From: Ophiura sarsii
Lineage: Eukaryota > Echinodermata > Ophiuroidea > Amphilepidida > Ophiuridae
Reading direction: 5' to 3'
Length of the DNA: 64,000 nt
Assembly (NCBI GenBank): GCA_035610835.1
Contig: CM069446.1
Location: forward strand, 1,937,001 to 2,001,000
Positions within the stretch are counted from its first letter, which is position 1. The number at the start of each line of letters is the position of its first letter. This document shows, piece by piece, positions 10,186-19,463 of the stretch. The translations under genes and the position numbers were made by a program. The notes beneath the pieces were generated by a model. The model ran no database searches. It had not been told where the DNA came from and saw only the letters and a list, made by a program, of their open reading frames with translations.

Positions 10186-10646
10186 TATGCACATGGTATA
10201 GAGGAGACCCAAAGGAGATTGTGAGTTCCAATAGATCATCTGTACGATACCCATTGATCGATCTTATCAAAGATAACCAGTGCAAAACATGCTGGAGGTA
10301 TAATCAGAAGCTCAAGAAATCTTCTTGGAGGAGACCGAAGACGGTTGGAATGGGATACGTACAAGATGCAATTTGTGGATAAGTTCAGTGACAGTTTGTC
10401 AGTGGCCGATCGCCTCCAATCCGGGCTCCAATCATACTTGAGTAGTGTCGGTTGAGATTGGTACTGTCGGTTCATTTGACAAGGGGAATCATGGAAAGTT
10501 ATGACGGTCAAAAGTACAAAGATCGCAAGTTTTCGCGCACATGTGCTATAATGTTTTTTGTGAAAACTTTAAAACTTTAAAACTGAACGACCTCAATCAT
10601 TGCAAAATTACCGTAGAATAAAATAGCATTTTTTTCATTTATTTAA

Positions 10647-11380
10647 GGCCAAATAAAAAACAACAACATATGTTTCTCGTCCCGCCCGCTTCCTTTTTTG
10701 GAGCCGCCTCCTTTTATCTTTTTTTAAATCTTTTTTTCTTTCTAGTAGCTAAATAGTTGTTTCCTGTTTTCATCAAATGATGGTCTTTAGTTGCACTGGA
10801 TACCTCATTTGTATGTACACAAGAATCTTTTTGTTTTTTTATATTATAAATTGGACAACATTGCCAAAGCTCAGGTCAGTCTTTCATGAATCTAAAGCAA
10901 TCAGAATATACACCTTTTCTAATACAGAGAGCATCAAGTTCAAGTCTCACTTCCCTAGGTTACAGGGAACTCTAATGCGATGCAGTAACCTGCTTAATTG
11001 GAGTATAATGATCCAGATCCAGACCAGATCCAGATCCAGATCAATATCTCCTGACCTGCATTGAATTTGATACTCAGAAGTGTAAAACATGGTGCTAAAC
11101 ACTATTAAAACAATGTAAATATGTATTAACATGGTGCTAAAAATATGTATTAACATGGTGCTAACACTATTAAAACAATGTAAATATGTTAAGTTCTTGT
11201 TTGTCTAACAATTGTCTCTTTTTCAATTGTCATTTCATTTAATAGGGAAAACACTATAGATTGCCAGAAATCTCAAACGGCGGATATTTTGAAAAAAATA
11301 AATAAAATAAATAAAAAGCCCCTCATCCTCCTTTTTTTGAAAAACCTGGACGAGAAACATGTTTTTTTTTTTATTTGGCC
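10647..11380. mobile_element. PIF/Harbinger-like MITE, TAA target
   Basis: The ends GGCCAAATAAAAAAC and TTTTTTATTTGGCC are inverted, with TAA on both sides (10644-10646, 11381-11383). Subterminal ATGTTTCTCGTCC and GGACGAGAAACAT also pair. GGCC ends with a 3-bp TWA target are typical of PIF/Harbinger. The shorter element at 25393-25730 has the same target type. The interior (734 bp) has a GATCCAGATCCAGA tract and a local triple repeat but no transposase. Confidence 0.7.
11087..11189. repeat. Short local repeat, AACATGGTGCTAA-type
   Basis: AACATGGTGCTAA followed by ACTATTAAAACAATGTAAAT recurs, with a shorter middle copy, inside the PIF/Harbinger-like element. Confidence 0.6.
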
Positions 11381-11459
11381 TAAGTTCTTAAACCGAATTT
11401 TTTCCAACAAGTTTCAACATTATAATTGGTCTTGAACCACCATAAATATTCTTACTTCA

Positions 11460-11760
11460 GAATGCTGGATCGTTGACCTTAAAATGCCTAAAACCCAGGA
11501 GCTTTCAGGGCCCATAAGGCGGGCTTATGGACCCCACCCACTTGGCGTGGATGCTGTTTAAGTTAGAATTTAAATTTACACTTTGCGTTTGGATTTTACT
11601 CCTGTTACCTATAGTAATACCTATTATGCAGGAATAATTATTTTCTGGTTAGTAGGCATATGTGAGAACATGCCAAAATTATTGTTTCAGAATACTGAAT
11701 ATTTGCCTTAAAAATGCCGAAAACCCAGGAGCTCCTGGGGCTTTGCCCTGGACCCCACCA
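11460..11760. repeat. Flanking repeat from which the 20-bp minisatellite arose
   Basis: Two related segments (about 11460-11545 and 11689-11760) share CAGAAT, CTTAAAATGCC, AAAACCCAGGAGCT and GGACCCCACC. A single CATAAGGCGGGCTTATGGAC in the first resembles the minisatellite unit that follows the second. Confidence 0.6.
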
Positions 11761-12020
11761 GGGACCCTAAGGCGGGCCCCTGGACCCTAAGGCGGGCCCC
11801 TGGACCCTAAGGCGGGCCCCTGGACCCTAAGGCGGGCCCCTGGACCCTAAGGCGGGCCCCTGGACCCTAAGGCGGGCCCCTGGACCCTAAGGCGGGCCCC
11901 TGGACCCTAAGGCGGGCCCCTGGACCCTAAGGCGGGCCCCTGGACCCTAAGGCGGGCCCCTGGACCCTAAGGCGGGCCCCTGGACCCTAAGGCGGGCCCC
12001 TGGACCCTAAGGCGGGCCCC
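11761..12020. repeat. Perfect 20-bp minisatellite, 13 copies
   Basis: A 20-bp unit, TGGACCCTAAGGCGGGCCCC in one phase, repeats 13 times without visible differences. It is far more GC-rich than its surroundings. The lack of divergence indicates recent expansion or strong homogenisation. Confidence 0.95.
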
Positions 12021-13019
12021 TGGACCCCACCCGCTGTTCGCTCCACTGGCTTATCTGAACCCTTTTCATATAATATCTGATCCAGTAGATATTAGGATTT
12101 CTTAGGAGTCGCAGCGTAGCATTTATCCAGTTGTTTTCTAGTTTTGCACGGATGGCCCATGCTTCGTTCGTAGCCGTATGATTAATATGAACCAATATAA
12201 CGTTAACCATACCATGGTAACGGAAAGAAGACTTTATTTTTCTGAATTTGCTCTGGCGAATGATTTCCAGACTTCTTCTGGGTGCACTACACTAAATTGG
12301 GTATCCACTACGACGGTGTTTAAAACTAAAATCGGAAAGTATGCATCACAAAATCCTCAATTAAAAAGACTTGATAGTAATACCATTGCGTACATGCCTA
12401 TGATGTTTTATTAATTATGATTAATGGGACATCACCTACATGCACCCTGACTATAAACTGTGAATATCATCTAGGTAAATTTCGAGAGATCTTTCAAATT
12501 TGTGCTTTTTACTGGAAACATTGGCGATTACGCGCGGCGACATTTCCAAGCTCGTCAGAGAGGTAGTCAACTCCATGGGCATATTTTGGAAATGCGAGCA
12601 GGTTCACCTACCTATTTTTTCACTTTTTGGTGGGGAAATGTGATCATCTTTTAGAAAAAAATCACTCTACAGGGTCCAATTTCGCAATTTAGTGGTCTAA
12701 AACAGAGTTTTATATCAGTGTTTTTGTACATATCTCTATGGAGCTCTATTTACCCCTTCTGATAGCTAATTAAAGTACTTTCCATGCTGTTTTACTGATT
12801 TGGGTGTCATCCATCCGCCTAAAGGTGATTGAAATCATTGACATTAATTATTGGTTCACTGGTATTAACACTTGAACATGATCAAAGGGGGTCCGGGTGG
12901 GCCTACAGTATTTAGATTTGACAGCATTAAACTTCAGATCAAACATCTTTAACAATTCCTAATTGTATTGAAGCTGTAATTGGTAATATCATCGCTTAAT
13001 CTCTTTTGTTTTTCTACAG
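12021..13019. other. Non-coding; probable end of the gene 2 5' UTR intron
   Basis: No coding gene is recognised; short open frames near 12007-12414 have no family features. The stretch ends with the pyrimidine-rich acceptor TCTTTTGTTTTTCTACAG (AG at 13018-13019). Confidence 0.4.
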
Positions 13020-13118
13020 ATATCGATAAAGCAACCTTCTTTCTATTACTTAGATTGATGCGTCCGTGAAATCGCCTGATTCGCCCGTGAAATCGCCCGA
13101 TTCCAATCAAGATTCACC
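13020..13118 (+). other. 5' UTR part of the gene 2 coding exon
   Basis: This lies between the splice acceptor at 13018-13019 and the ATG. It contains a short tandem phrase, CGTGAAATCGCC, twice. The start context CACCATGA is close to the animal consensus. Confidence 0.5.
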
Positions 13119-14072
13119 ATGACGCCCATTCACTACCATTCGTTAGTTGTGTTGTGCATTTCACTGATGACTTTTCTTAATCATGTTACTACCAGTCACG
13201 GATGTAGTCCACCTCAATCGTGGACACCTAAGCCATTGTCCGATAGAGCTGATGAGGCTAGTGCGGTCATTTACGGTATCGTTCTCACAAGCGACCGCGA
13301 ACCAGGTATCTACAAGCAGCAATACACGGTGCAGTTCCAAATCTATTCCATTCTGAAAGACACGGGCGTTTTCGATGATTTAGCTTCGTGGACAATAGAG
13401 ATAACAGATGTTACGTTATGCGTGGACAATAGGTTGGACACGGATACCGTAGGTAAAGAGTTCATCATGTTTGTTTCCAGAAACAAATTCTCTAATAACC
13501 GATATGAAATGCAGAGTGTGAACTTGGAATTAGCAGTTCATCCCCCGACTGCCTACAACTTCGCGGCCGTGACTCAATGTGATCAAGGCGAAGAAGATCT
13601 ACAGTGGGCACCTAATTCATTGGCTCTTAGAGCTGCCAAGGCTAGTGGGATCATTTACGGTACGGTTGTCAACCGCAAACCAAGTTTGACCGAGCCGGCG
13701 GAATATCAGTTGGCGTTCCAAATCGATTGCATTCTCAAGGGTGACTTTTTCCACTTTCCAAGTAGATCAGCTGATTCGTGGACCATTGAGATAACAGATT
13801 TACCGCTCTGTGGTGAGGACAGCTCGGATACCGTCTGCAAAAACGTGATCCTATTTGTTTCTGATCAATTATACAACACGGAGACAATTAACCTGGAAAT
13901 AGAGGCGCGTTCATCGACGGTCCAAAACTTCGCGGCTATATCTGACTCGGGAGTAAACCTGAATACGGCAAGTTGTCGCGGGCGGAAAGCGACGAGAGCG
14001 TTACGTAAGGCAATAGCCGGATTAAAGATTCCGCGTAGTCTGAAACCTAAGCAGTGTAGTTCCAAGGTATAA
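13119..14072 (+). CDS. Gene 2: secreted two-domain relative of gene 1
   Basis: This 317-residue protein has an N-terminal signal peptide (about 1-28) and a predicted mature start at Cys29-Ser30. Two tandem domains follow. Domain 1 (29-153) has Trp35, DEASAVIYG, QQYTVQFQIYSILK, SWTIEITD and Cys101. Domain 2 (154-286) has Trp163, AKASGIIYG, EYQLAFQIDCILKG, the repeated SWTIEITD, Cys231, VILFVS and Cys286. Both domains end in YNFAA/QNFAA-type motifs. Domain 1 has Ser77 where genes 1 and 3 have the second cysteine. Cys154 seems to serve as the first cysteine of domain 2. There is no hydrophobic C-terminal anchor; the end is basic (RKATRALRKAIAGLKIPR), so the product is probably fully secreted or matrix-bound. 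The fold assignment (NTR/TIMP-like) is inference. The function is unknown. Confidence 0.85.
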   Translation: MTPIHYHSLVVLCISLMTFLNHVTTSHGCSPPQSWTPKPLSDRADEASAVIYGIVLTSDREPGIYKQQYTVQFQIYSILKDTGVFDDLASWTIEITDVTLCVDNRLDTDTVGKEFIMFVSRNKFSNNRYEMQSVNLELAVHPPTAYNFAAVTQCDQGEEDLQWAPNSLALRAAKASGIIYGTVVNRKPSLTEPAEYQLAFQIDCILKGDFFHFPSRSADSWTIEITDLPLCGEDSSDTVCKNVILFVSDQLYNTETINLEIEARSSTVQNFAAISDSGVNLNTASCRGRKATRALRKAIAGLKIPRSLKPKQCSSKV

Positions 14073-14293
14073 TTATTAATTAGGCCTATTATATTTCGTG
14101 TCCTGGTAACTTAATGGTTTCTTTTTGGACTTGTAGCTTTTATTCTATGCTCACCTCACAACTTGTATAATGCCTATTTCGATTGGAGTGGTTAATGATG
14201 TCACGGCGCCCGGTGGTGACCATGGTGACCTCTCAATGTGTATAATGTATAACCATCTGTGGTAACGCCCTTCGATATCATTACTCTGTATAT

Positions 14294-14299
14294 AATAAA
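14294..14299 (+). terminator. Possible poly(A) signal for gene 2
   Basis: AATAAA lies 222 nt after the stop codon, a plausible 3' UTR length. No transcript evidence is available. Confidence 0.4.
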
Positions 14300-15182
14300 C
14301 TATAGAAATACATATTAACTGAATTACATAGGGAAGTGTTGGAAACTTGTACAAGCAGAAGCTTAACCAGACTCAGAGATGGATGGGAGCATTTGCCAGA
14401 AGGCTAAACATGCTTGCAATTGAGTCATTTTATCATGTTTATAAAAGTGAAACTAAAGGTCCATCAATATTGTTTGGGCTGAGTGAGAGTCAGGCTGCAC
14501 AGCACTCATTTTGCGTCATCGGTTGAACTGGTTTTCGGCACCTCTCTGTACACACTCGAGTTATTAAAAAGTGGATGAAACCCGTTTTGATTATTATTTC
14601 ACAAATGAAATAGAGACTTTATGATTTGCAGGATATTTAAGACCCAGGGTTTTAAAAAAAAATTAAAAGGTAAGTTTTTTCGGAACACCCTGTATATTGA
14701 TAGTAGAACAGCGTAATTGAATTGTATTTAATTAATTGTTTCTGGTGCCCGTATTAACATTGATTCTATTGAATAAATCTATATGAATTTCCCATGGGAA
14801 TAATGCACAGAATGTTAATAATACCGTAGGAGTTCAAGAATATTAGAGTTTAATCATATAATAATTTTATAATTATGATGATAACAACATTATTCATGCA
14901 TCAATTTCGTCAGCTCTATGGAAGTTGCATTACTCAGTGTTGGGTAGTAAAATTTTCTAAAATCAACGCCATGCCATCCATCATTCACACGCGACGAACT
15001 TCCTCCCACGTTAACGCTTCACACAAAATATAAAATGATTTATCTCCAACGACACTACCATGACTACTTTGTTTGTGTTTATTATTTGTATTATTCTTGT
15101 TTGTTGTAAAAGGTGTAATTGTTATTAATTGCAGGTCGAGTCGGTCATCTATGTCATTCATTGCTAGATAGTGCTTTCCAAT
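14300..15182. other. Intergenic, no gene recognised
   Basis: AT-rich sequence without a recognised gene. ACACCCTGTATA at about 14685 resembles the end of some DNA transposons, but I found no partner end. Confidence 0.4.
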
Positions 15183-15500
15183 AGGGCCGGACGCACCATT
15201 TGATTTTCAGGGGGGGGGGGGGGGCATGGAAGTTGGGGTCGTCCGGATTTTTTTCCGCCACCGATGTCGGCGACATTTTTTTGTTCTGCCTCCTTTGGCG
15301 GCAAGTTTTTTTTTTTATTGGGCAAAGGCGGCAAAGTTTTTTTCTAAGTTTTGATGTTTTTCTTTACATTGAGTTGGGTTAGTCAGATCCTTTTTTTTTA
15401 CTCAGTAGTGGGTCAACCTTTTTTTCTCTTGGATAGTGGGAAAAGTGTTTGTTTTTTAGAAAACTTCCATGCCCCCCTGAGTATCTAATGGTGCGTCCCT
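15183..15500. mobile_element. TIR element with GGACGCACCATT ends and poly(G)
   Basis: The left end (AGGGCCGGACGCACCATT) and the complement of the right end (AGGGACGCACCATT) match. Both continue into CAGGGGGG and GCATGGAAGTT. The interior contains GCCGCC/GGCGGCAAG and T-rich runs. It is non-coding. Target duplication is unclear. Confidence 0.65.
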
Positions 15501-16239
15501 AAAGGTCCTATACTTGTTCTCCAAACATATTTTTAATCTACATTTTTTAGTCTTCATTATGACCCTATAGGGTGGGAATGGACGGGTACTGACTAGTATT
15601 AGATGTGATCAACGGACTGAGTTTTGTTTGATGAATGCATATTTTATGTTTGTCAAGACTATACCTTTAAACTGATGGCCGAAGCTTTGCGATTTCCTAT
15701 GTCACCTAATCCAGTATAAGATTTTCCCGTTGTATAGCCTTGAAGCCCTTCAAGACTACGAAACCACTATTCTTCTCGGGATTTGGAAACATATTTGAGA
15801 GGAAATTTGACATCAGAAATGGAAACCACCCACATTTTCTATACTTTTTCATTGCACCCACCCACATGAGTGACCCGCACACACTTGGTCCGGTTCTATC
15901 CATCTTATCATAACTTATTGTCAAGCTAATTTTGATTCTTAAATTTAATAACTAAAAAGAGCAAAAATAAAATCACTGCATTAATGTAATGTTTTCCCTT
16001 AAAATAATGTCTTAAAAAGAAATGTTCCGATCACTTTTATGGGGCTATGATTTTTTTCACATCAAGATATTTTGATATCAGAAGAATCCCCATATTGTTC
16101 TCAGTATGTCTGTAAAATCTTAGGGGGCCAGACATGTTCCACTTAAAAATTATAGGCTAAAATGTGGTGAATTTATTGCCAAAGGTAGTTAACCACCGCC
16201 AGTTTGTGTACTACTCAATGAGCAAATTCATTGTGACCG
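15501..16239. other. Intergenic, no gene recognised
   Basis: No coding region or clear repeat structure was seen before the LINE 3' end that follows. Confidence 0.35.
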
Positions 16240-16745
16240 TGTGCTTCAACCATTGGAGTTATGCAACTCAAAATTTGGAATACGACAATTTTAAGTATTT
16301 TAAACTTCTTCTTTTAACTTGGAAAGCATTTGCATGGCACGTCACCAACATATATTGCTAATCTTCTTGTTCCATATCATCCAAAACGTACTCTCCGGTC
16401 ATCTGATAAACTTTTACTTGTTGTTCCACGGACTACTTCTTCATTTGGAGATCGCGCATTTTCGGTTGCTACACCAACTCTCTGGAACTCACTACCTTAT
16501 AATTTGAGATGCTGTGATTCACTTGACTCTTTTAAGAACTTGTTAAAAACAAGATTATTTGACTCAGTTTATAATTGATTTCTATGTATATACATGTAGG
16601 CCTACATGTATATGCAAATCATCCTTGTTTATGTATTTTTCATGTATATTTGTATTTTTTGTTTTATATGTTTGCGCCTCGGAATAGTTCACATATATTG
16701 ACGGCGCATTATAAATGCCATTATTATTATTTTTTTTATAAGGAT
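16240..16745 (+). mobile_element. LINE 3' end: C-terminus of reverse-transcriptase ORF and 3' tail
   Basis: About 16270-16575 encodes the typical end of a CR1/L2/jockey-type LINE ORF2: FKLLLLTWKA, then after a one-base frameshift LHGTSPTYIANLLVPY, RTLRSSD, LLVVPRT, GDRAFSVATPTLWNSLP and SFKNLLKTRLF. A 3' UTR follows, ending GACGGCGCATTATAAATGCC and an ATT-rich tail. The upstream polymerase domain is absent, so this is a 5'-truncated dead copy, as is usual for LINEs. Confidence 0.85.
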
Positions 16746-16814
16746 GACCTTTCATGTAAAATAGATATCATCAAGTTAAAAAAAATCGGGCCAGCAATCA
16801 GAACATCTCACGTT

Positions 16815-17032
16815 TCCCAGTGTTTTCCCTCAATTTGTAGCATACAACAATTCTAGCTTACTGTACTAAAGTGCCACACTCTTCATCAGTGGTTGCGAAC
16901 CAGTGATAAGTTGTGATGTGGCAGTGGCGTAGCTAGGATTTTTTCAGGGGGGGGGCAAGATTTCTAAAATTTCCGTAAAAGGTTGCCCCAAATGTTTTCC
17001 AAGTCAGTCACCTCGTGAATTTCACGTAAAGT

Positions 17033-17070
<38 letters not shown>

Positions 17071-17422
17071 GCTGAGGTTAAAAAATGTCGCATACAAATT
17101 GTTATAACGCATATAAGCACTACATCCGGAGAGTGGGGCGGGGGCACAAACAAATCTGTCAGGGGGGGCAACTCCCCCCCTCCTGAGCTACGCCAATGCG
17201 CCCTAAAAGTAACCCAATACAGCGCATTGATATTTGACGTTATTGCTGGTGCGCTTACAGCTGATGAAGGCAGGCTGTTACAGTCTTACTCCTGGATGAC
17301 TCTCTGGCTGAAAATGTTCTTGTGTCACCCCTCATATAGTGTTGTTGGAGCTTGATTGAATATAGAAATGGAGCAACCACTAAAATCCACGAATTTATAT
17401 TAACCGAATGAGTGTAATTCAA
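16815..17422. repeat. Duplicated segment R, copy 1 (interrupted by a MITE)
   Basis: 16815-16921 plus 17199-17422 closely match 18479-18847, including CAATTTGTAGCATACAACAA, GTGGTTGCGAACCAGTGA, CAGCTGATGAAGGCAGGCTG and CCCTCATATAGTGTTGTTGG. Copy 1 carries an extra 277-bp MITE. Confidence 0.8.
16922..17198. mobile_element. MITE with CAGTGGCGTAGCTAGG ends and a 37-base poly(G)
   Basis: The left end CAGTGGCGTAGCTAGG is mirrored by CTGAGCTACGCCAATG. The phrase CTCGTGAATTTCACGTAAAG immediately before the G run (17033-17069) resembles the phrase before the G run of the 6531-6842 element, so the two are related. It is hAT-type by its ends. No clean target duplication was seen. Confidence 0.65.
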
Positions 17423-17479
17423 CCTTTAAACCTGATACTAATATACTTAAGGAATTATATAAGAAGCACGGTACTACAG

Positions 17480-17670
17480 CCCCGGGGGGGGGGGGGGGGG
17501 GGGGCACTCACATTTTTTGTAGGGGTGTGCCGCACAGGGTCTCAAAACGGGGGGCTACAGAACTGAACTGAATGGATTTTATGACGGAAAATAGGGAACT
17601 GATTTTTTCAAAAAAGCAGGTCTTGAGAACTGGCTTTTAGTTCAATTTGATTAGCAAGAACGTAAATTCT
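17480..17670. mobile_element. Half copy of the hAT-like element seen at 24846-25263
   Basis: This is the reverse complement of the right half of that element: CCCCGGGGGG with a G run, GCACTCACATTTTTTGTAGG, CTACAGAACTGAACTGA, ACTGATTTTTTCAAAAAAGC and TAGCAAGAACGTAAATT. It stops where the LINE fragment begins. Confidence 0.7.
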
Positions 17671-17689
17671 CATATCTTACTCCAGAACA

Positions 17690-18437
17690 ATTCTGTTTAG
17701 ATTCTAATGCTAGCTGTGGCAAACTTAGTTTCCTTAATGTTAACATCAGAAGTTTATCAAAAAACTTCGAAAATCTGAAAGAATGCATCGATATATTAAA
17801 GAGAGACTTTAGTGTAATTGGAATATCAGAAACTCACCTTAAACAAAAACCAGATGACTTTTATAACCTTAAAGGTTACAAAGTAGAATACACAAACAGA
17901 ATTGGACGAAAAAAGGTGGAGTATGCATGTATATATCTAATCAAATCAACTACAAATTGAGAACAGATCTTTGCCATGCCAACTCTAATTATGAATCATG
18001 TTTTATTGAAATTGAATGTATTAATGCAAAGAATATTGTAGTAGGGGTTGTATATAGAGCTCATACATGTATAGATAACTTCATAGCCGATTTTGATCCT
18101 GTCTTGAAAAAACTGAATTACGAGAAAAAAACTGTCTATGGGAGATTTTAACATTGATCTTTTAAAGGTCGATACCCATAGACCTACTCATGATTATCTT
18201 GAACTTATCTACTCGTATTCTTTACTACCTACAATATATCAACCTACGAGAATTACTGAGAACACAGCAACAATTATTGATAATATCTTAACAAATGATG
18301 ACAATATTATTAAATCTTCCATTTTGGTAACTGATATAACTGATCATTTGCCAACTGTGTTAGAAACTCGTGATAACCTAACTAACATATCTTGTCGTTA
18401 TAATCATGTTAAACAAAACTTAACGATTTTTTTATAA
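17690..18437 (+). mobile_element. LINE fragment: endonuclease domain with frameshifts
   Basis: The translation gives an AP-endonuclease-like (exonuclease-endonuclease-phosphatase) domain of a CR1/jockey-type LINE: FLNVNIRSLSKNFENL, FSVIGISETHL, then after a one-base slip near 17913-17925 GGVCMYISNQINY, GVVYRAH, and after another slip near 18130 MGDFNIDLL, LLPTIYQPTRIT, TIIDNILTND and TDITDHLP. The catalytic-type SETHL, GDFN and DH motifs are visible, but the frame is broken at least twice. No reverse transcriptase follows; duplicated segment R copy 2 begins instead. Confidence 0.85.
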
Positions 18438-18478
18438 AACCTGGAATACCAAAAAGCCAACACATTAATTCAATGGGC

Positions 18479-18847
18479 TCCCAGTGTTTTCCTTCAATTT
18501 GTAGCATACAACAATTCTAGCTTACTGTAGGCTAAAGTGCCACACTCTTCATCATCAGTGGTTGCGAACCAGTGACAAGTTGTGATGTAGCACGGGTGAG
18601 GGGGCTATTCGCCCTTAAAGTAACCCAATACAGCGCATGAGCGCATTGATATTTCTACGTTGGTGATTGCTAGTTGCGCTTACAGCTGATGAAGGCAGGC
18701 TGTTCCAGTCTAATACTCCTGGATGACTCTTTGGCTGAAAATGTTCTGGCGCACCCCTCATATAGTGTTGTTGGAGCTTGAATGAATAGAAATGGAGTAA
18801 CCACTAAGACCCACGAATTTAACCTAATGGGTGTATTATTCAACCTA
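18479..18847. repeat. Duplicated segment R, copy 2
   Basis: This is the uninterrupted counterpart of 16815-17422. It lacks the poly(G) MITE. R1 and R2 flank the hAT-half and LINE fragments. Confidence 0.8.
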
Positions 18848-19463
18848 TCGAATGATAGCCCACCCCTCCGCCCTCTTGGACACGCCCCACGCCACGCCAC
18901 AAAATACTGACATAACACGAATAATTTTTATATCATACATACATTATTTATCATCAGACTTTTTATCATAACATTTTGCCAAACGCCGTCACTCGGCCTG
19001 TAATGGCCATAGGATGGCACTAAAATAATGTCAATACATCAATCTTCTCTGCATGATAAGTCACGAATTGAACTTTACGCAGCTCTTTGTTTTATTCAAC
19101 TGCATGGTGGAAGAGTACATGTACATGACTGTATATTAATCTACATACACAACCGAGAAACCTTTTACACACACAATCCGGGCACACAACACATAGTCAG
19201 AGCAGCGCGGACTATTATACATGTATATTGTTTAAATTGGAAATAAAGCCAGGAGGAAGTCGGGGAGGAAGTAAGTAAAGTGTTAAGTTTATCTCTGTTT
19301 GTATTCTGACGTCAGAACTAATACTATTACACGTATACGTACTTAGGCTGTCAGTGGCGTAGGTAGGATTTTCATATTGGAGGGGCGAGGAATAAAAGTG
19401 AACCGACAAGAATGTACCGACTACAACTGCGCGCCGGAAAATTTCCGCTTTTACACTTAATTC
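18848..19463. other. Intergenic; candidate donor and solo MITE end
   Basis: No gene is recognised. GTAAGT at about 19270, after GGGGAGGAA, is a candidate donor for a non-coding first exon of gene 3. A solo CAGTGGCGTAGGTAGG (from 19352) matches the left end of the 16922 MITE family without a right end before the minisatellite starts. Confidence 0.35.

Noticed and set aside
10092..10382. 96-residue frame upstream of gene 2
   Set aside because: No domain or paralogue. It crosses a strong GTAAGT donor, so part may instead be a non-coding exon.
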